From: Paracoccaceae bacterium
Lineage (GTDB): Bacteria; Pseudomonadota; Alphaproteobacteria; Rhodobacterales; Rhodobacteraceae
DNA: 7,060 nucleotides
NCBI GenBank assembly: GCA_030626365.1
Contig: DAOUPC010000150.1
Span: 1 to 7,060 of the forward strand
Direction of reading: 5' to 3'
Part shown: positions 1-6,248 of the stretch, one piece after another
Position numbering within the stretch: position 1 is the stretch's first letter
Layout of the letters: each line of letters begins with the position of its first letter
Notes under the pieces: model-generated
What the model was told of the DNA's origin: nothing
Database searches by the model: none
What the model saw: only the letters and a program-made list of their open reading frames with translations
Made by a program: the position numbers and the translations under genes

Positions 1-702
1 CCACGGCAATCTCTTGTCCGTAGGGCGGGCCGATTATAAGTTTCAGACCGTTATCCTGCATGGTTCTGGCCCCGATCTGCTGCGCGGTTTGTGCTGTGGC
101 AAGGCGCAGGGGCGCATGATCGTTCGGCTCAACATGCAGGACATTTCCGTCGGCATCGAAATAATCAAGGTAGATATAGGCGTCATAATCCGGGGCCGTC
201 ATATCCAGCGAAAGAAGCTTGCCCTGAGTAAACGAAAACACCCGCGCATGGGCGTCCTTGCCGATTACCAGCGGATTGGTGATCTGGTCGGTGGATTGTG
301 CCAGACCCACCCCGGCAATGCCCGACAAGGCCCCGCATTGCGGGCGCGGCAGGATCAGGATGTTGTCGGATACGGTAATATTGGCCCCCATCTGTGCCCT
401 AAGGGCGGCCAGAACCGGTGCGCGCAGGTCATCGTCGGGGATGTGGCCATTGACCTGCAATGTGGCGGTGTCCGGGTCAAAGGCCACCTGCATCCGTGAA
501 CAGGGCACCTGCGCCAACAGACCGGCGACCCCATCGCGCAACTGATCGCCCGACGCCACGACATCACCCGGCTGCATAAAGCTTTGGAAGGCGGCGATGG
601 AAACCGGGTCCACATCGCCATCCCCGCCGGAAAACGCCAGTGCCGCCTTTAGTTTCTGTGCGCTGGGCGTGGCGGGCCGGACCGATGGGGCATCGACCCT
701 TT
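1..702 (-). CDS. C-terminal part of the TonB-like gene, DUF4384-like periplasmic domain (partial, out of frame with its 5' half)
   Basis: This stretch is open on the - strand from a stop at 860-862 to the left edge, with no stop inside it, and reads as ordinary protein (about 233 codons, for example LQVNGHIPDDDLRAPVLAAL and DAYIYLDYFDADGNVLHVEP). It is in the +1 frame relative to the TonB-like N-terminal half at 564-1463, and the ten-C run at 703-712 lies where the frames meet. It is best read as the continuation of that gene. The first part (roughly 585 to 330) looks like a small alpha/beta domain. The last part (roughly 230 to the edge) has the aromatic-rich YIYLDYFDADGNV pattern followed by a conserved-looking ND and a final GPPYGQEIAV, which resembles DUF4384, a domain known from T6SS-associated kinases and other envelope proteins. 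That assignment is from memory of the pattern. If the two halves are joined, this part would be periplasmic. No Shine-Dalgarno site supports separate translation. The 3' end lies outside the window. Confidence 0.7.
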
Positions 703-1463
703 GGGGGGGGGGCGATTTGCGGTGCCGGGGTGGTTGACGCCACCGGGTTGGGCCGCGCGATTGCCAAAGGCAGGGCCGCAGGCCGCGGCACGGCGGTTGG
801 TGCGCCAATAACGGCGGGCAGGATTGCGGCGATTGCGGGTTCTGTCCGCATGACGGCCGCTATTGGGGTAATGACATCACCCGCTTGCACAATTGCCGTG
901 ACAGGCAGGGCCTTGGGCAGCACAGGATCTGCTTGCATTGCCGCCCCGGAAAAGGCGGCAATGGCTGTTGTTGGTGGGGGGGCTGACGGGACCAGCGCCT
1001 GTGGTGCGCTTTGGGCGGCCTTGATCGTGGGTTGCAGTCGCTGTAACGCCGCCAACCGGGCAGGGGCGGGGATGACCTGCGAAATATTGGCGGCGGTTTT
1101 TTGGGCCTCGGCCACGGGTGTTGGCGGTGTTGGGGCAGGGCGGGCCGGTTCGGTGCCGGGGGCGTGGGGGGTCAGGGTTTTGGCGCTGATTTGCGCCGGT
1201 CTGGCCCGTGATTGCGGAATTGCCCCGGCATCCAGTGCGGTGCCGTCAGGCGTGTTGGCATCGGTCTGTTGGGTTTCGGGCCTTTGTTCGTGGGCCTCTG
1301 TGCGGTCCAGTTGATAGGCCTGCACCTCAAGTTCGCTGGCGGGCATTGGCTGTTTGGTAATCGGGTCGGGGCGCACAGTGATCATCAGCAGCGCCAGAAT
1401 TCCTGCGTGCGCGGCAAGGGACCCGACCAGACCCAGCGCCCAGATGCCTGCCCGCATGTTCAT
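564..1463 (-). CDS. TonB/TolA-like energy-transducer protein, N-terminal part (frame broken at a C10 run)
   Basis: The ATG at 1463 overlaps the stop of the second exbD by four bases (ATGA), which fixes the start and suggests translational coupling; a longer upstream start would lie inside that gene. Residues 6-29 form one membrane helix containing S15-LAA-H19. This S-x3-H spacing matches the TonB transmembrane motif that TonB needs to work with ExbB/ExbD. A short polar segment follows, then about 190 residues rich in Ala and Pro, as expected for an extended rod spanning the periplasm. About 250 residues are in frame up to the C10 run at 703-712. The last 48 or so (Arg/Gly-rich, ending LYAAG) look like out-of-frame translation. 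The true product probably continues in the +1 frame into the DUF4384-like part at 1-702, giving more than 480 residues. No TonB C-terminal domain is seen, so this is not an ordinary TonB. As written the gene is frameshifted; whether that is real is unknown. Confidence 0.75.
   Translation of the reverse strand: MNMRAGIWALGLVGSLAAHAGILALLMITVRPDPITKQPMPASELEVQAYQLDRTEAHEQRPETQQTDANTPDGTALDAGAIPQSRARPAQISAKTLTPHAPGTEPARPAPTPPTPVAEAQKTAANISQVIPAPARLAALQRLQPTIKAAQSAPQALVPSAPPPTTAIAAFSGAAMQADPVLPKALPVTAIVQAGDVITPIAAVMRTEPAIAAILPAVIGAPTAVPRPAALPLAIARPNPVASTTPAPQIAPPPKGRCPIGPARHAQRTETKGGTGVFRRGWRCGPGFHRRLPKLYAAG
703..712 (-). repeat. Mononucleotide run: ten C on the coding strand, at the frame break
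   Basis: Positions 703-712 are ten consecutive G on the + strand, so ten C in the coding strand of the TonB-like gene. In the upstream frame it encodes the end of an IAPPPK segment. With nine C the reading would be APPQRVDAPS and continue open to the left edge. A stop at 860-862 bounds the downstream frame and a stop at 564-566 bounds the upstream frame, so the shift must fall between them, and this run is the obvious point. Runs of this length are prone to slippage in replication, transcription and sequencing. Confidence 0.85.
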
Positions 1464-1867
1464 GGCGCGGGCGTCGGGGTGACGACCAGCACCACATCGC
1501 GCACACCAATGGCCTCGGCCCATCCGACCAGCGGCAGCACATGGCGCAGTTCGGCGTCTCGGTGGGCGTTGATGCGCACCCTTAGCCCGTCATCATCCGC
1601 CAGCATTTGGGTCAGTTTCCGTTCCAACACCTCGCGTGTCACGGTGTCGCCATCCAGCGCCAGCGCCCCGGTTTGTGATATTGCCACAGTGGCCCCGCCG
1701 GCGGGCATATCCCGCCCACTTTGGGCAACGGGCGGGGCAACGTCAAAGGGCGCGGTGGCGTCCATGCGGCCAATCAGCATGAAGAACACCAGCAGAAAGA
1801 ACACCACATCAATCAGCGCAATAATCGTTTCAGATTGCTGGTCGCGCCTGGGGCGGGTCAGTTTCAT
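1460..1867 (-). CDS. exbD: ExbD/TolR-family biopolymer transport protein, second copy
   Basis: This 135-residue protein has the ExbD/TolR plan: a short basic cytoplasmic N-terminus (MKLTRPRRDQQ), one membrane helix at about 13-33 containing IDVVFFLLVFFML, and a periplasmic domain. D20 of the helix corresponds to the Asp that is essential for proton-driven work in ExbD and TolR. Family knowledge says an ExbD dimer sits inside an ExbB pentamer in the inner membrane and uses proton flow to drive TonB- or TolA-like partners. The start overlaps the previous exbD stop by ATGA and its own stop overlaps the TonB-like start the same way, so the three are probably coupled. It is clearly different in sequence from the exbD just upstream, so this is not a recent duplication. 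The symbol is a family name; the true partner and substrate are unknown. Confidence 0.88.
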   Translation of the reverse strand: MKLTRPRRDQQSETIIALIDVVFFLLVFFMLIGRMDATAPFDVAPPVAQSGRDMPAGGATVAISQTGALALDGDTVTREVLERKLTQMLADDDGLRVRINAHRDAELRHVLPLVGWAEAIGVRDVVLVVTPTPAP

Positions 1868-2289
1868 GGTCGCGCCTGAAGCCGGATCACGCGCAGGCGC
1901 ACCACCCCGGCCCGTGTCGCCACATCCATCACTGAAATCAGGCTTTGGGTCTTGGCGGCCCCCGACGGCAGAACCACCACCTGTGTCAGCGGTTCGCCCA
2001 CCAGACGCTGGCGCAAAAGCCGCTCCAGTTCCGGGTCGGTAATTGCCTGCCCCCCAATGACGGCCCCGCCGTCAGCGCCCAGGCGGATCATGATGGTCCC
2101 GGCCCCGTGCATATCGGGTGCCGGGGCACTGGCCTGATCCTGCTGGCGTACTGCCGGGATCATATCAAGGTTCAGATAGGTGGACGTGACCATGAAGAAC
2201 ACCAACAGGATCAACATCACGTCGATCATCGGCACCAGCGAAATCAACGCGCGGGCCCGGGGTGGTCGTTTCAGTGTCAGGCTGGCCAT
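1864..2289 (-). CDS. exbD: ExbD/TolR-family biopolymer transport protein, first copy
   Basis: This 141-residue protein starts MASLTLKRPPRARA and has one membrane helix at about 16-37 (SLVPMIDVMLILLVFFMVTS). D23 lies in the PMIDVMLILLVFFM signature and is the expected proton-coupling Asp. The rest is a periplasmic domain with the usual ExbD strand-helix pattern, including VVIGGQAITD-like and QVVVLPSGAA-like segments. An AAAGGA Shine-Dalgarno sequence lies about 8 bases before the ATG, 18 bp after the exbB stop. The stop overlaps the start of the second exbD by four bases. Two unlike ExbD proteins with a single ExbB suggest a mixed ExbD dimer, as proposed for other one-TolQ/two-TolR motors such as AglRQS of Myxococcus gliding. 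The family is secure; the role is inferred. Confidence 0.9.
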   Translation of the reverse strand: MASLTLKRPPRARALISLVPMIDVMLILLVFFMVTSTYLNLDMIPAVRQQDQASAPAPDMHGAGTIMIRLGADGGAVIGGQAITDPELERLLRQRLVGEPLTQVVVLPSGAAKTQSLISVMDVATRAGVVRLRVIRLQARP

Positions 2290-2307
2290 TGGCCGATCCT
2301 TTCGGCT

Positions 2308-2931
2308 CTAAACAGGGGGATTTTCGTCTATCAACAGCAATTCACCCACTGCGCTTTCGATCATCTGCGCCGAACTTTCGATGCGTCCTGATAACAGGCT
2401 GGCCCCCACAGCGGCGGGAATTGCCACCAGCAGACCAACGGCGGTGGTCAGCAGGGCCTGCCAGATACCGCCGGCCAGAACCGAGGCATTGGCGGCCCCT
2501 TCGGCCATCTCAAGCTGCTGAAAGGACTGGATCATACCCAGAACCGTGCCAAGCAGACCCAAAAGCGGTGAAATCATCGCGATCAGTTCCAGCACCCGGA
2601 TCAGGTTGTTCATATGCGCCAGTTCTTCGTTGCCACGCCGCATCAGTTCCGATTCCAGGCGTGGCCCCCTGAACCCCTTTGTCAAGGCATTCATCGCATA
2701 GGCGGTAATCCTGTCAGCGGGGGATTTGCCAGTTTTGACCGCGATCAGCGCGCTGTGCTTGTCGCCCGATTTCCACTGCTCAAACGCCCCGGCACGCAGC
2801 GCCACACCTGACCGGCAGTTCCATAATTGCAGGGCCTTGGCAATAATCAGTGCCCATGACACCAGCGACAGCACCGCCAGAACCGCAATAATCGGCCCCC
2901 CCGTGCCCAATGCTTCCCATGAGGATGGCAT
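2308..2931 (-). CDS. exbB: ExbB/TolQ/MotA-family proton channel protein
   Basis: This 207-residue inner-membrane protein has the three-helix ExbB/TolQ layout: helix 1 at about 11-34, a cytoplasmic loop with the basic RGPRLESELMRRGNEELAHM segment (residues 88-107), helix 2 at about 112-136 (SPLLGLLGTVLGMIQSF) and helix 3 at about 156-181 (WQALLTTAVGLLVAIPA). T129 and T163 fall where the channel threonines of ExbB (148 and 181 in E. coli) are found. Family members form pentamers that conduct protons around an ExbD dimer. The length is slightly short of E. coli ExbB, with no N-terminal periplasmic extension. The start is 3 bp after the stop of the secreted-protein gene and has only a weak ribosome site, which suggests coupling. 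Downstream come two exbD genes, completing a motor module. The symbol indicates the family only. Confidence 0.92.
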   Translation of the reverse strand: MPSSWEALGTGGPIIAVLAVLSLVSWALIIAKALQLWNCRSGVALRAGAFEQWKSGDKHSALIAVKTGKSPADRITAYAMNALTKGFRGPRLESELMRRGNEELAHMNNLIRVLELIAMISPLLGLLGTVLGMIQSFQQLEMAEGAANASVLAGGIWQALLTTAVGLLVAIPAAVGASLLSGRIESSAQMIESAVGELLLIDENPPV

Positions 2932-2934
2932 GGC

Positions 2935-3360
2935 CTATTTCACCAAAGCGGCGGTGGTTTTGCTGTTCAGATCAAGGATCGGAAAGCAATCAATTTCATC
3001 CGCGTTCTGTGGCTGACACGAGGTAAGTTCATGCAACAGGATTTCCGATATCCCGGCGCAGGTCGTTTCCGGTATTTCAAACAGTTTCAGCGTCGTGCGG
3101 GCCACCGGAAGCGGCGCGGCATCAATTGCCAAAAGCCGGTCAATCACCCCGTTAGTGTCTAATATTGCCAGCGACATTTCAAATCCCGCAAAGCTTGTAT
3201 CGGTCTGGTTGCGGAACAGAAAGAACGCGCGGCAACCGCCGGTTTCGATCTCTTCGAACTTGTTCAGTTCGACCAGCAGGCGGCCGGGTTCGGCCCCGGC
3301 AGGAAAGGCCGCGCAAATGGCCAGTGCGGCGGCGCCAATCAGGTTTTTCATCAGGGACAT
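2935..3360 (-). CDS. Small exported protein of unknown function
   Basis: This 141-residue protein begins MSLMKNLIGAAALAICAAFP, a clear Sec signal peptide with likely cleavage after AGA at residue 23, so it should be periplasmic or secreted. The mature part of about 118 residues has four Cys (43, 101, 115 and 125), enough for two disulfides. It alternates strand-like segments (CRAFFLFRNQT, FAGFEMSLAILDTNGVI, LKLFEI), suggesting a small beta-sandwich; the shape recalls FxLYD-type domains, but I cannot assign a family. The start is supported by GGAGGT six bases before the ATG at 3360. Its stop is 3 bp before exbB, and it follows the 526-residue gene by 43 bp. The location implies it works with the ExbB/ExbD/TonB-like module in the periplasm, perhaps as a partner of the rod or of an outer-membrane component. 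That role is inference. Confidence 0.85.
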   Translation of the reverse strand: MSLMKNLIGAAALAICAAFPAGAEPGRLLVELNKFEEIETGGCRAFFLFRNQTDTSFAGFEMSLAILDTNGVIDRLLAIDAAPLPVARTTLKLFEIPETTCAGISEILLHELTSCQPQNADEIDCFPILDLNSKTTAALVK

Positions 3361-3403
3361 TCGTACCTCCGGTTGATAGCGGCCTGTGTGGCGCGCATTT
3401 ATC

Positions 3404-4984
3404 TTAGGTTTTCAGGGTCGCGCTGACCTCTTGCAAAGAGTTAAGCGCGCTGGCGCGGATATTGGTGGAAACAAAGCCGTTATCATCCACGGCCTGGAAG
3501 AAATCAGTGTCTAATACAGTGCGATATTCATCAATGATCTTGCGTGCCGCCGTTTTCAGGCCTTCGCGCTTGTCACCGTCAGGGGTTTCGACAAGCTGTT
3601 CCAGCGTGTCCTCAAGGTTGGAATCGATGCCATCAAGATAGTCAAACAATACGCCGGACTTGGCGGGCACCTCTTGCATGCCTTCAACCCCGGTTGTGGC
3701 CGTGTCGATGGCTGATTTCAGCCCCTCCAGTTCCTTGCGCAGCCCATTGCGGGTTCTGACCCAGCCAAGGCGGGATTTGGTATAGGCCACCACATTTTTC
3801 GGTATCGCATCCTGTGCATCGCGCACGGCATCGGTGGTGGTTGCTGTTTCGGTTCTTGCCTGTTTGATCAGACCCGCCGCGCGGGTAGCAGCGGCCATTG
3901 CCCTGTCATAATTACCTGCTGCCGCCTGTTCCCTGGCGAAAGAAAAGGCCCGGTTGATGGCGTCCAGGTCGCCCCGTTTTTCCTGTATCAGCTTGTCGAT
4001 GGCCGGTTGCAGGCGGGATTCGGCGCTGGTCCATTTGGCGGCTTCCGGGGACATGTTGGCCGTATTGTTATCGCCAACCTTGGCAACGGCGGCTTTGATG
4101 CGGGTCAGCAGGGTATCGGCAGCCGCCAGATTGCCGGCCTTGATCTGCTGGGCCGCATTGCCCAACGCCGCGGCCAGCTTTTTACCCGCAGGCCCACCAA
4201 TATTGGCGATCGCATCCCGAAGCGCCCTTGCCTGTTCAGCCAGTGCGCGTGGTTCTGGTGTTGCAGCGGGTGCTGATTCCGGGGCGGTTTGTGCCTGATT
4301 CAGCTTTGCAAGCGCCTGTTCCATCGCGGCAATGGTTTTGCCGGCTGATTCCAGATCGCCCGATTTGATCTGGGACACGGCCAGCGCCATTGCCTTGCCC
4401 AACCTGGCAGCACGCCCAGCGGGTGCTGCGGTAATTGCGGCCTGCATATCCTTGGCGCGCCGGACAAGCCCCCCGACAAGCGCCTTGGTGGCATCATCAG
4501 CCGATTCTTGCGCCGGTTCTTTTGGGGGGGTCGGGCCGTCGTTTGCAACCACGTCATCGTTGCCGCTGCCGTCGTCACCGCCGTCGTCACCGTCGTTATC
4601 GCCGCCACTGTCGAAGGACGGATCATCGGGTAATTCTTCTTCGTCGCGTTCAAGAACAGCGCCCTCGGCGTCCATAATCAGGACATTGACCAGAATCTTT
4701 TGTGTTTTCAGATATTTTTTGAGAACCTTACCCATCGCCGGAACGACCCGTTCACAGGTCAGTTCCATCGTTTTGGCATTGAGCACAAAAGTGCCGAACG
4801 CAACCCTGTTTCCGGCCCCTTCCCTTTTCGCAATTTTGCCAAGCACCTCTGGCTTTTTCTTGCGATCCACAAGGATTATGTGGTCATTTTTTGGCCCCGG
4901 ACAAAATGCAAAATGCATACATCTTTTCTTGCCCATCTTCACGAGCTTCTTCAGTTCTTCGCCTTCCACTTTCGTATCAGCCAT
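3404..4984 (-). CDS. 526-residue T6SS-linked protein of unknown function with helical repeats
   Basis: The start at 4984 (MADTKVEGEELKKL) is preferred because GAGGAG lies nine bases before it. An in-frame TTG at 5056 would add 24 residues without a ribosome site. There is no signal peptide or membrane helix, so it should be cytoplasmic unless it is exported by the T6SS. Residues 1-112 form a compact, Lys-rich alpha/beta domain containing CMHFAFCPGP, HIILVDRKKK and RVAFGTFVLN. Residues 117-150 are an acidic Asp/Gly-rich linker. Residues 188-229 and 265-304 are imperfect repeats sharing the pattern PAG-x-(A/L)-xx-(A/L)-xx-A-xx-QIK(S/A)G(D/N)L. A third, weaker copy is near 331-378. The C-terminus contains KSRLGWVRTRNGLRKELEGL and ends DTDFFQAVDDNGFVSTNIRA, a pattern I associate with T6SS-linked proteins of proteobacteria without being able to name a family. 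It is the first gene of the - operon and faces tssA. A regulator, scaffold or effector role are all possible. Confidence 0.85.
   Translation of the reverse strand: MADTKVEGEELKKLVKMGKKRCMHFAFCPGPKNDHIILVDRKKKPEVLGKIAKREGAGNRVAFGTFVLNAKTMELTCERVVPAMGKVLKKYLKTQKILVNVLIMDAEGAVLERDEEELPDDPSFDSGGDNDGDDGGDDGSGNDDVVANDGPTPPKEPAQESADDATKALVGGLVRRAKDMQAAITAAPAGRAARLGKAMALAVSQIKSGDLESAGKTIAAMEQALAKLNQAQTAPESAPAATPEPRALAEQARALRDAIANIGGPAGKKLAAALGNAAQQIKAGNLAAADTLLTRIKAAVAKVGDNNTANMSPEAAKWTSAESRLQPAIDKLIQEKRGDLDAINRAFSFAREQAAAGNYDRAMAAATRAAGLIKQARTETATTTDAVRDAQDAIPKNVVAYTKSRLGWVRTRNGLRKELEGLKSAIDTATTGVEGMQEVPAKSGVLFDYLDGIDSNLEDTLEQLVETPDGDKREGLKTAARKIIDEYRTVLDTDFFQAVDDNGFVSTNIRASALNSLQEVSATLKT
4555..4610 (-). 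repeat. Degenerate GAC/GGC triplet tract encoding an Asp/Gly-rich linker
   Basis: Within the 526-residue gene the coding strand is a near-tandem mix of GGC, GAC, GAT and AAC triplets, giving GGDNDGDDGGDDGSGNDD. The unit resembles GG(T/C)GACGAC repeated about every nine bases. It separates the N-terminal domain from the helical repeats and is probably a flexible acidic linker. It is not a true RTX nonapeptide array, because the GGxGxDxUx spacing is absent. Confidence 0.6.
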
Positions 4985-5159
4985 GGCTGTGGACTCCTCA
5001 AAGAGGTTCGAAAAATATTTGACATTGAGGAAACGATAAGGCTGACTTGCGGTCAAGGCATTGATTTTTTTAACCTCGCGCGAGATGACGGGCCGCCTGT
5101 GCTATTGGATGTGGGTGGCTGGCTCAACCAAAACCGAGACAACCCAACTGGGGGTAAGT
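4985..5159. promoter_or_regulatory. Divergent intergenic region between the accessory operon and tssA
   Basis: This 175-bp gap separates two divergently oriented operons and must carry promoters for both. On the + strand TTGACA at 5019-5024 is a perfect -35 hexamer, but the region 17 bases downstream (near 5042-5047) has only a poor -10. On the - strand TTGACC at 5056-5051 is a possible -35, again without a convincing -10. A perfect 10-bp palindrome, CTCGCGCGAG, sits at 5075-5084 next to a T-rich stretch (5064-5071) and could be a regulator site. No sigma-54 element was recognised. The region is locally richer in AT than its surroundings, particularly at 5009-5026 and 5060-5073. Confidence 0.5.
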
Positions 5160-6182
5160 ATGGATTCGGCTGTTCTTTTGCAGTCCAGAGGGGACGACTC
5201 GCCAAGTGGCGAGAATCTGGAATATGACCCCCTGTTCACCGAAATGGAGATCGCCGGGCAACCCGGTGAAGAAACCCAGATCGGGGACGAGGTAAAAGCC
5301 GCCGAGGACCCCGATTATCGGGATCTGGCCGAAAAGGCATTGGCCGTTCTGGACAAAAGTCACGATTTGCGGGCCGCGGTTTTCCTGGCTGACGCCACGG
5401 TGAACACCAAGGGGCTGGTCGGGTTCGCAGAGGTGACCACCTATATCCTTGGCTGTCTGAATACGTTCTGGGACACGTGTCACCCCGAACTGGACGAAGA
5501 TGACGACGACGACCCGACCATGCGGATAAACGCGGTTCAGGGTCTGGGCGACGAAACAACCGTGCATCGGTCGCTGCGCCGCGCCGCGCTGACCGAAAGC
5601 CGCAATTTTGGCCGTCTGTCGCTGCGGGATATGGAAATTGCCGAAGGCAAGATGACCGCCCCGGCGAACATGGAAACCGTCCCGGATCCGGCCACGGTTT
5701 CGGCGGCGTTTCAGGATACCGACGACGAATTTCTGACCGCGCTGCTAGAGGCGGCACAAACGGCTGAGGAAAACGTCAGGGCGATCAGCGCCGTGTTTGA
5801 CGATCAGACACCGGGGCAGGGGCCGGATCTGGATAACCTGATCAAGCTGCTGCGCCAGATCAAGCTGCGCCTGTCCGAGTTTTCTTCGGCAGAGGTGGTT
5901 GGTGATGACGCGGATACAGACGATATTGCCGGTGGCGGGGCATCCGCCGCATCCGGCGGGGCCATGACCGTGGGCGGGATAAACACACCTGCGGATGTAA
6001 CCAACGCGCTGGACCGGATCATCGCCTATTACCGGCGCGCCGAACCATCCAGCCCGGTGCCGATTGTGCTGGAACGGGCCAGGCGCCTGGTTGGCGCCGA
6101 TTTTTTGACAATAATGCAGGATATGGCACCTGCAGGTGTAGATAATGTTCACCTGATTGGTGGCATAGAGGATGATGACTGA
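5160..6182 (+). CDS. tssA: Type VI secretion system protein TssA (ImpA family)
   Basis: TssA proteins organise assembly of the T6SS baseplate and sheath/tube in the cytoplasm. This 340-residue protein shows the ImpA N-terminal domain: YDPLFTEME at 22-30, DPDYRDL at 50-56 and the signature CHPELDEDDDDDPTMRINAV at 107-126. The middle (about 215-280) is a helical region with a Gly/Ala-rich linker. The C-terminus has YYRRAEPSSPVPIVLERARR at 290-309 followed by DFLTIMQDMAP, typical of the short TssA class such as Pseudomonas TssA1. The chosen ATG at 5160 gives MDSAVLLQS and has a G-rich ribosome site (5150-5154) five bases upstream. The upstream in-frame start at 5061 would add 33 residues unlike the family. 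It is the first gene of the + operon, 66 bp before tssB. The run of five Asp after the HPELDE motif is a natural part of this family. Confidence 0.95.
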   Translation: MDSAVLLQSRGDDSPSGENLEYDPLFTEMEIAGQPGEETQIGDEVKAAEDPDYRDLAEKALAVLDKSHDLRAAVFLADATVNTKGLVGFAEVTTYILGCLNTFWDTCHPELDEDDDDDPTMRINAVQGLGDETTVHRSLRRAALTESRNFGRLSLRDMEIAEGKMTAPANMETVPDPATVSAAFQDTDDEFLTALLEAAQTAEENVRAISAVFDDQTPGQGPDLDNLIKLLRQIKLRLSEFSSAEVVGDDADTDDIAGGGASAASGGAMTVGGINTPADVTNALDRIIAYYRRAEPSSPVPIVLERARRLVGADFLTIMQDMAPAGVDNVHLIGGIEDDD

Positions 6183-6248
6183 CCGGGTATCCGAGGGCAC
6201 AAGCACCGGTCACAGCAATTGATACAATGAATACGTAAGGAGCATTAG
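6183..6248 (+). promoter_or_regulatory. tssA-tssB spacer with a strong ribosome binding site
   Basis: This 66-bp gap carries AAGGAG at 6237-6242, six bases before the tssB ATG, a strong Shine-Dalgarno site. It fits the high amounts of sheath protein needed relative to TssA. TACAAT at 6223-6228 resembles a -10, but no -35 of quality lies 16-18 bases upstream, so an internal promoter is only a possibility. No terminator hairpin followed by T is seen. Confidence 0.5.

Noticed and set aside
640..2042. Long + strand open frames opposite the TonB-like and exbD genes (640-1314 and 1212-2042)
   Set aside because: They are antisense shadows of GC-rich coding sequence, rich in Gly, Ala, Ser and Arg, with no family motifs, and they lie opposite well-supported genes.
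4555..4610. RTX-type calcium-binding repeats in the Asp/Gly-rich segment
   Set aside because: The nonapeptide spacing GGxGxDxUx is not met; it is better read as an acidic linker encoded by a triplet-rich tract.
4985..5056. A 24-residue N-terminal extension of the 526-residue protein from a TTG at 5056
   Set aside because: TTG is a rarer start and has no ribosome site, while the ATG at 4984 has GAGGAG nine bases upstream.
5061..5159. A 33-residue N-terminal extension of TssA from the start at 5061
   Set aside because: The added residues do not resemble the family, and they would place the coding region over the likely promoter area. The ATG at 5160 gives the usual length.
4332..5227. Long + strand open frames opposite the 526-residue gene (4332-5039 and 4700-5227)
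   Set aside because: They have Ser/Pro-rich or low-complexity content with no recognisable domain. The - strand frame has a ribosome site, repeats and a coherent domain plan.
5124..6206. - strand open frames opposite tssA (5124-5567, 5236-5757 and 5745-6206)
   Set aside because: tssA is identified by strong family motifs on the + strand; the reverse frames are shadows.
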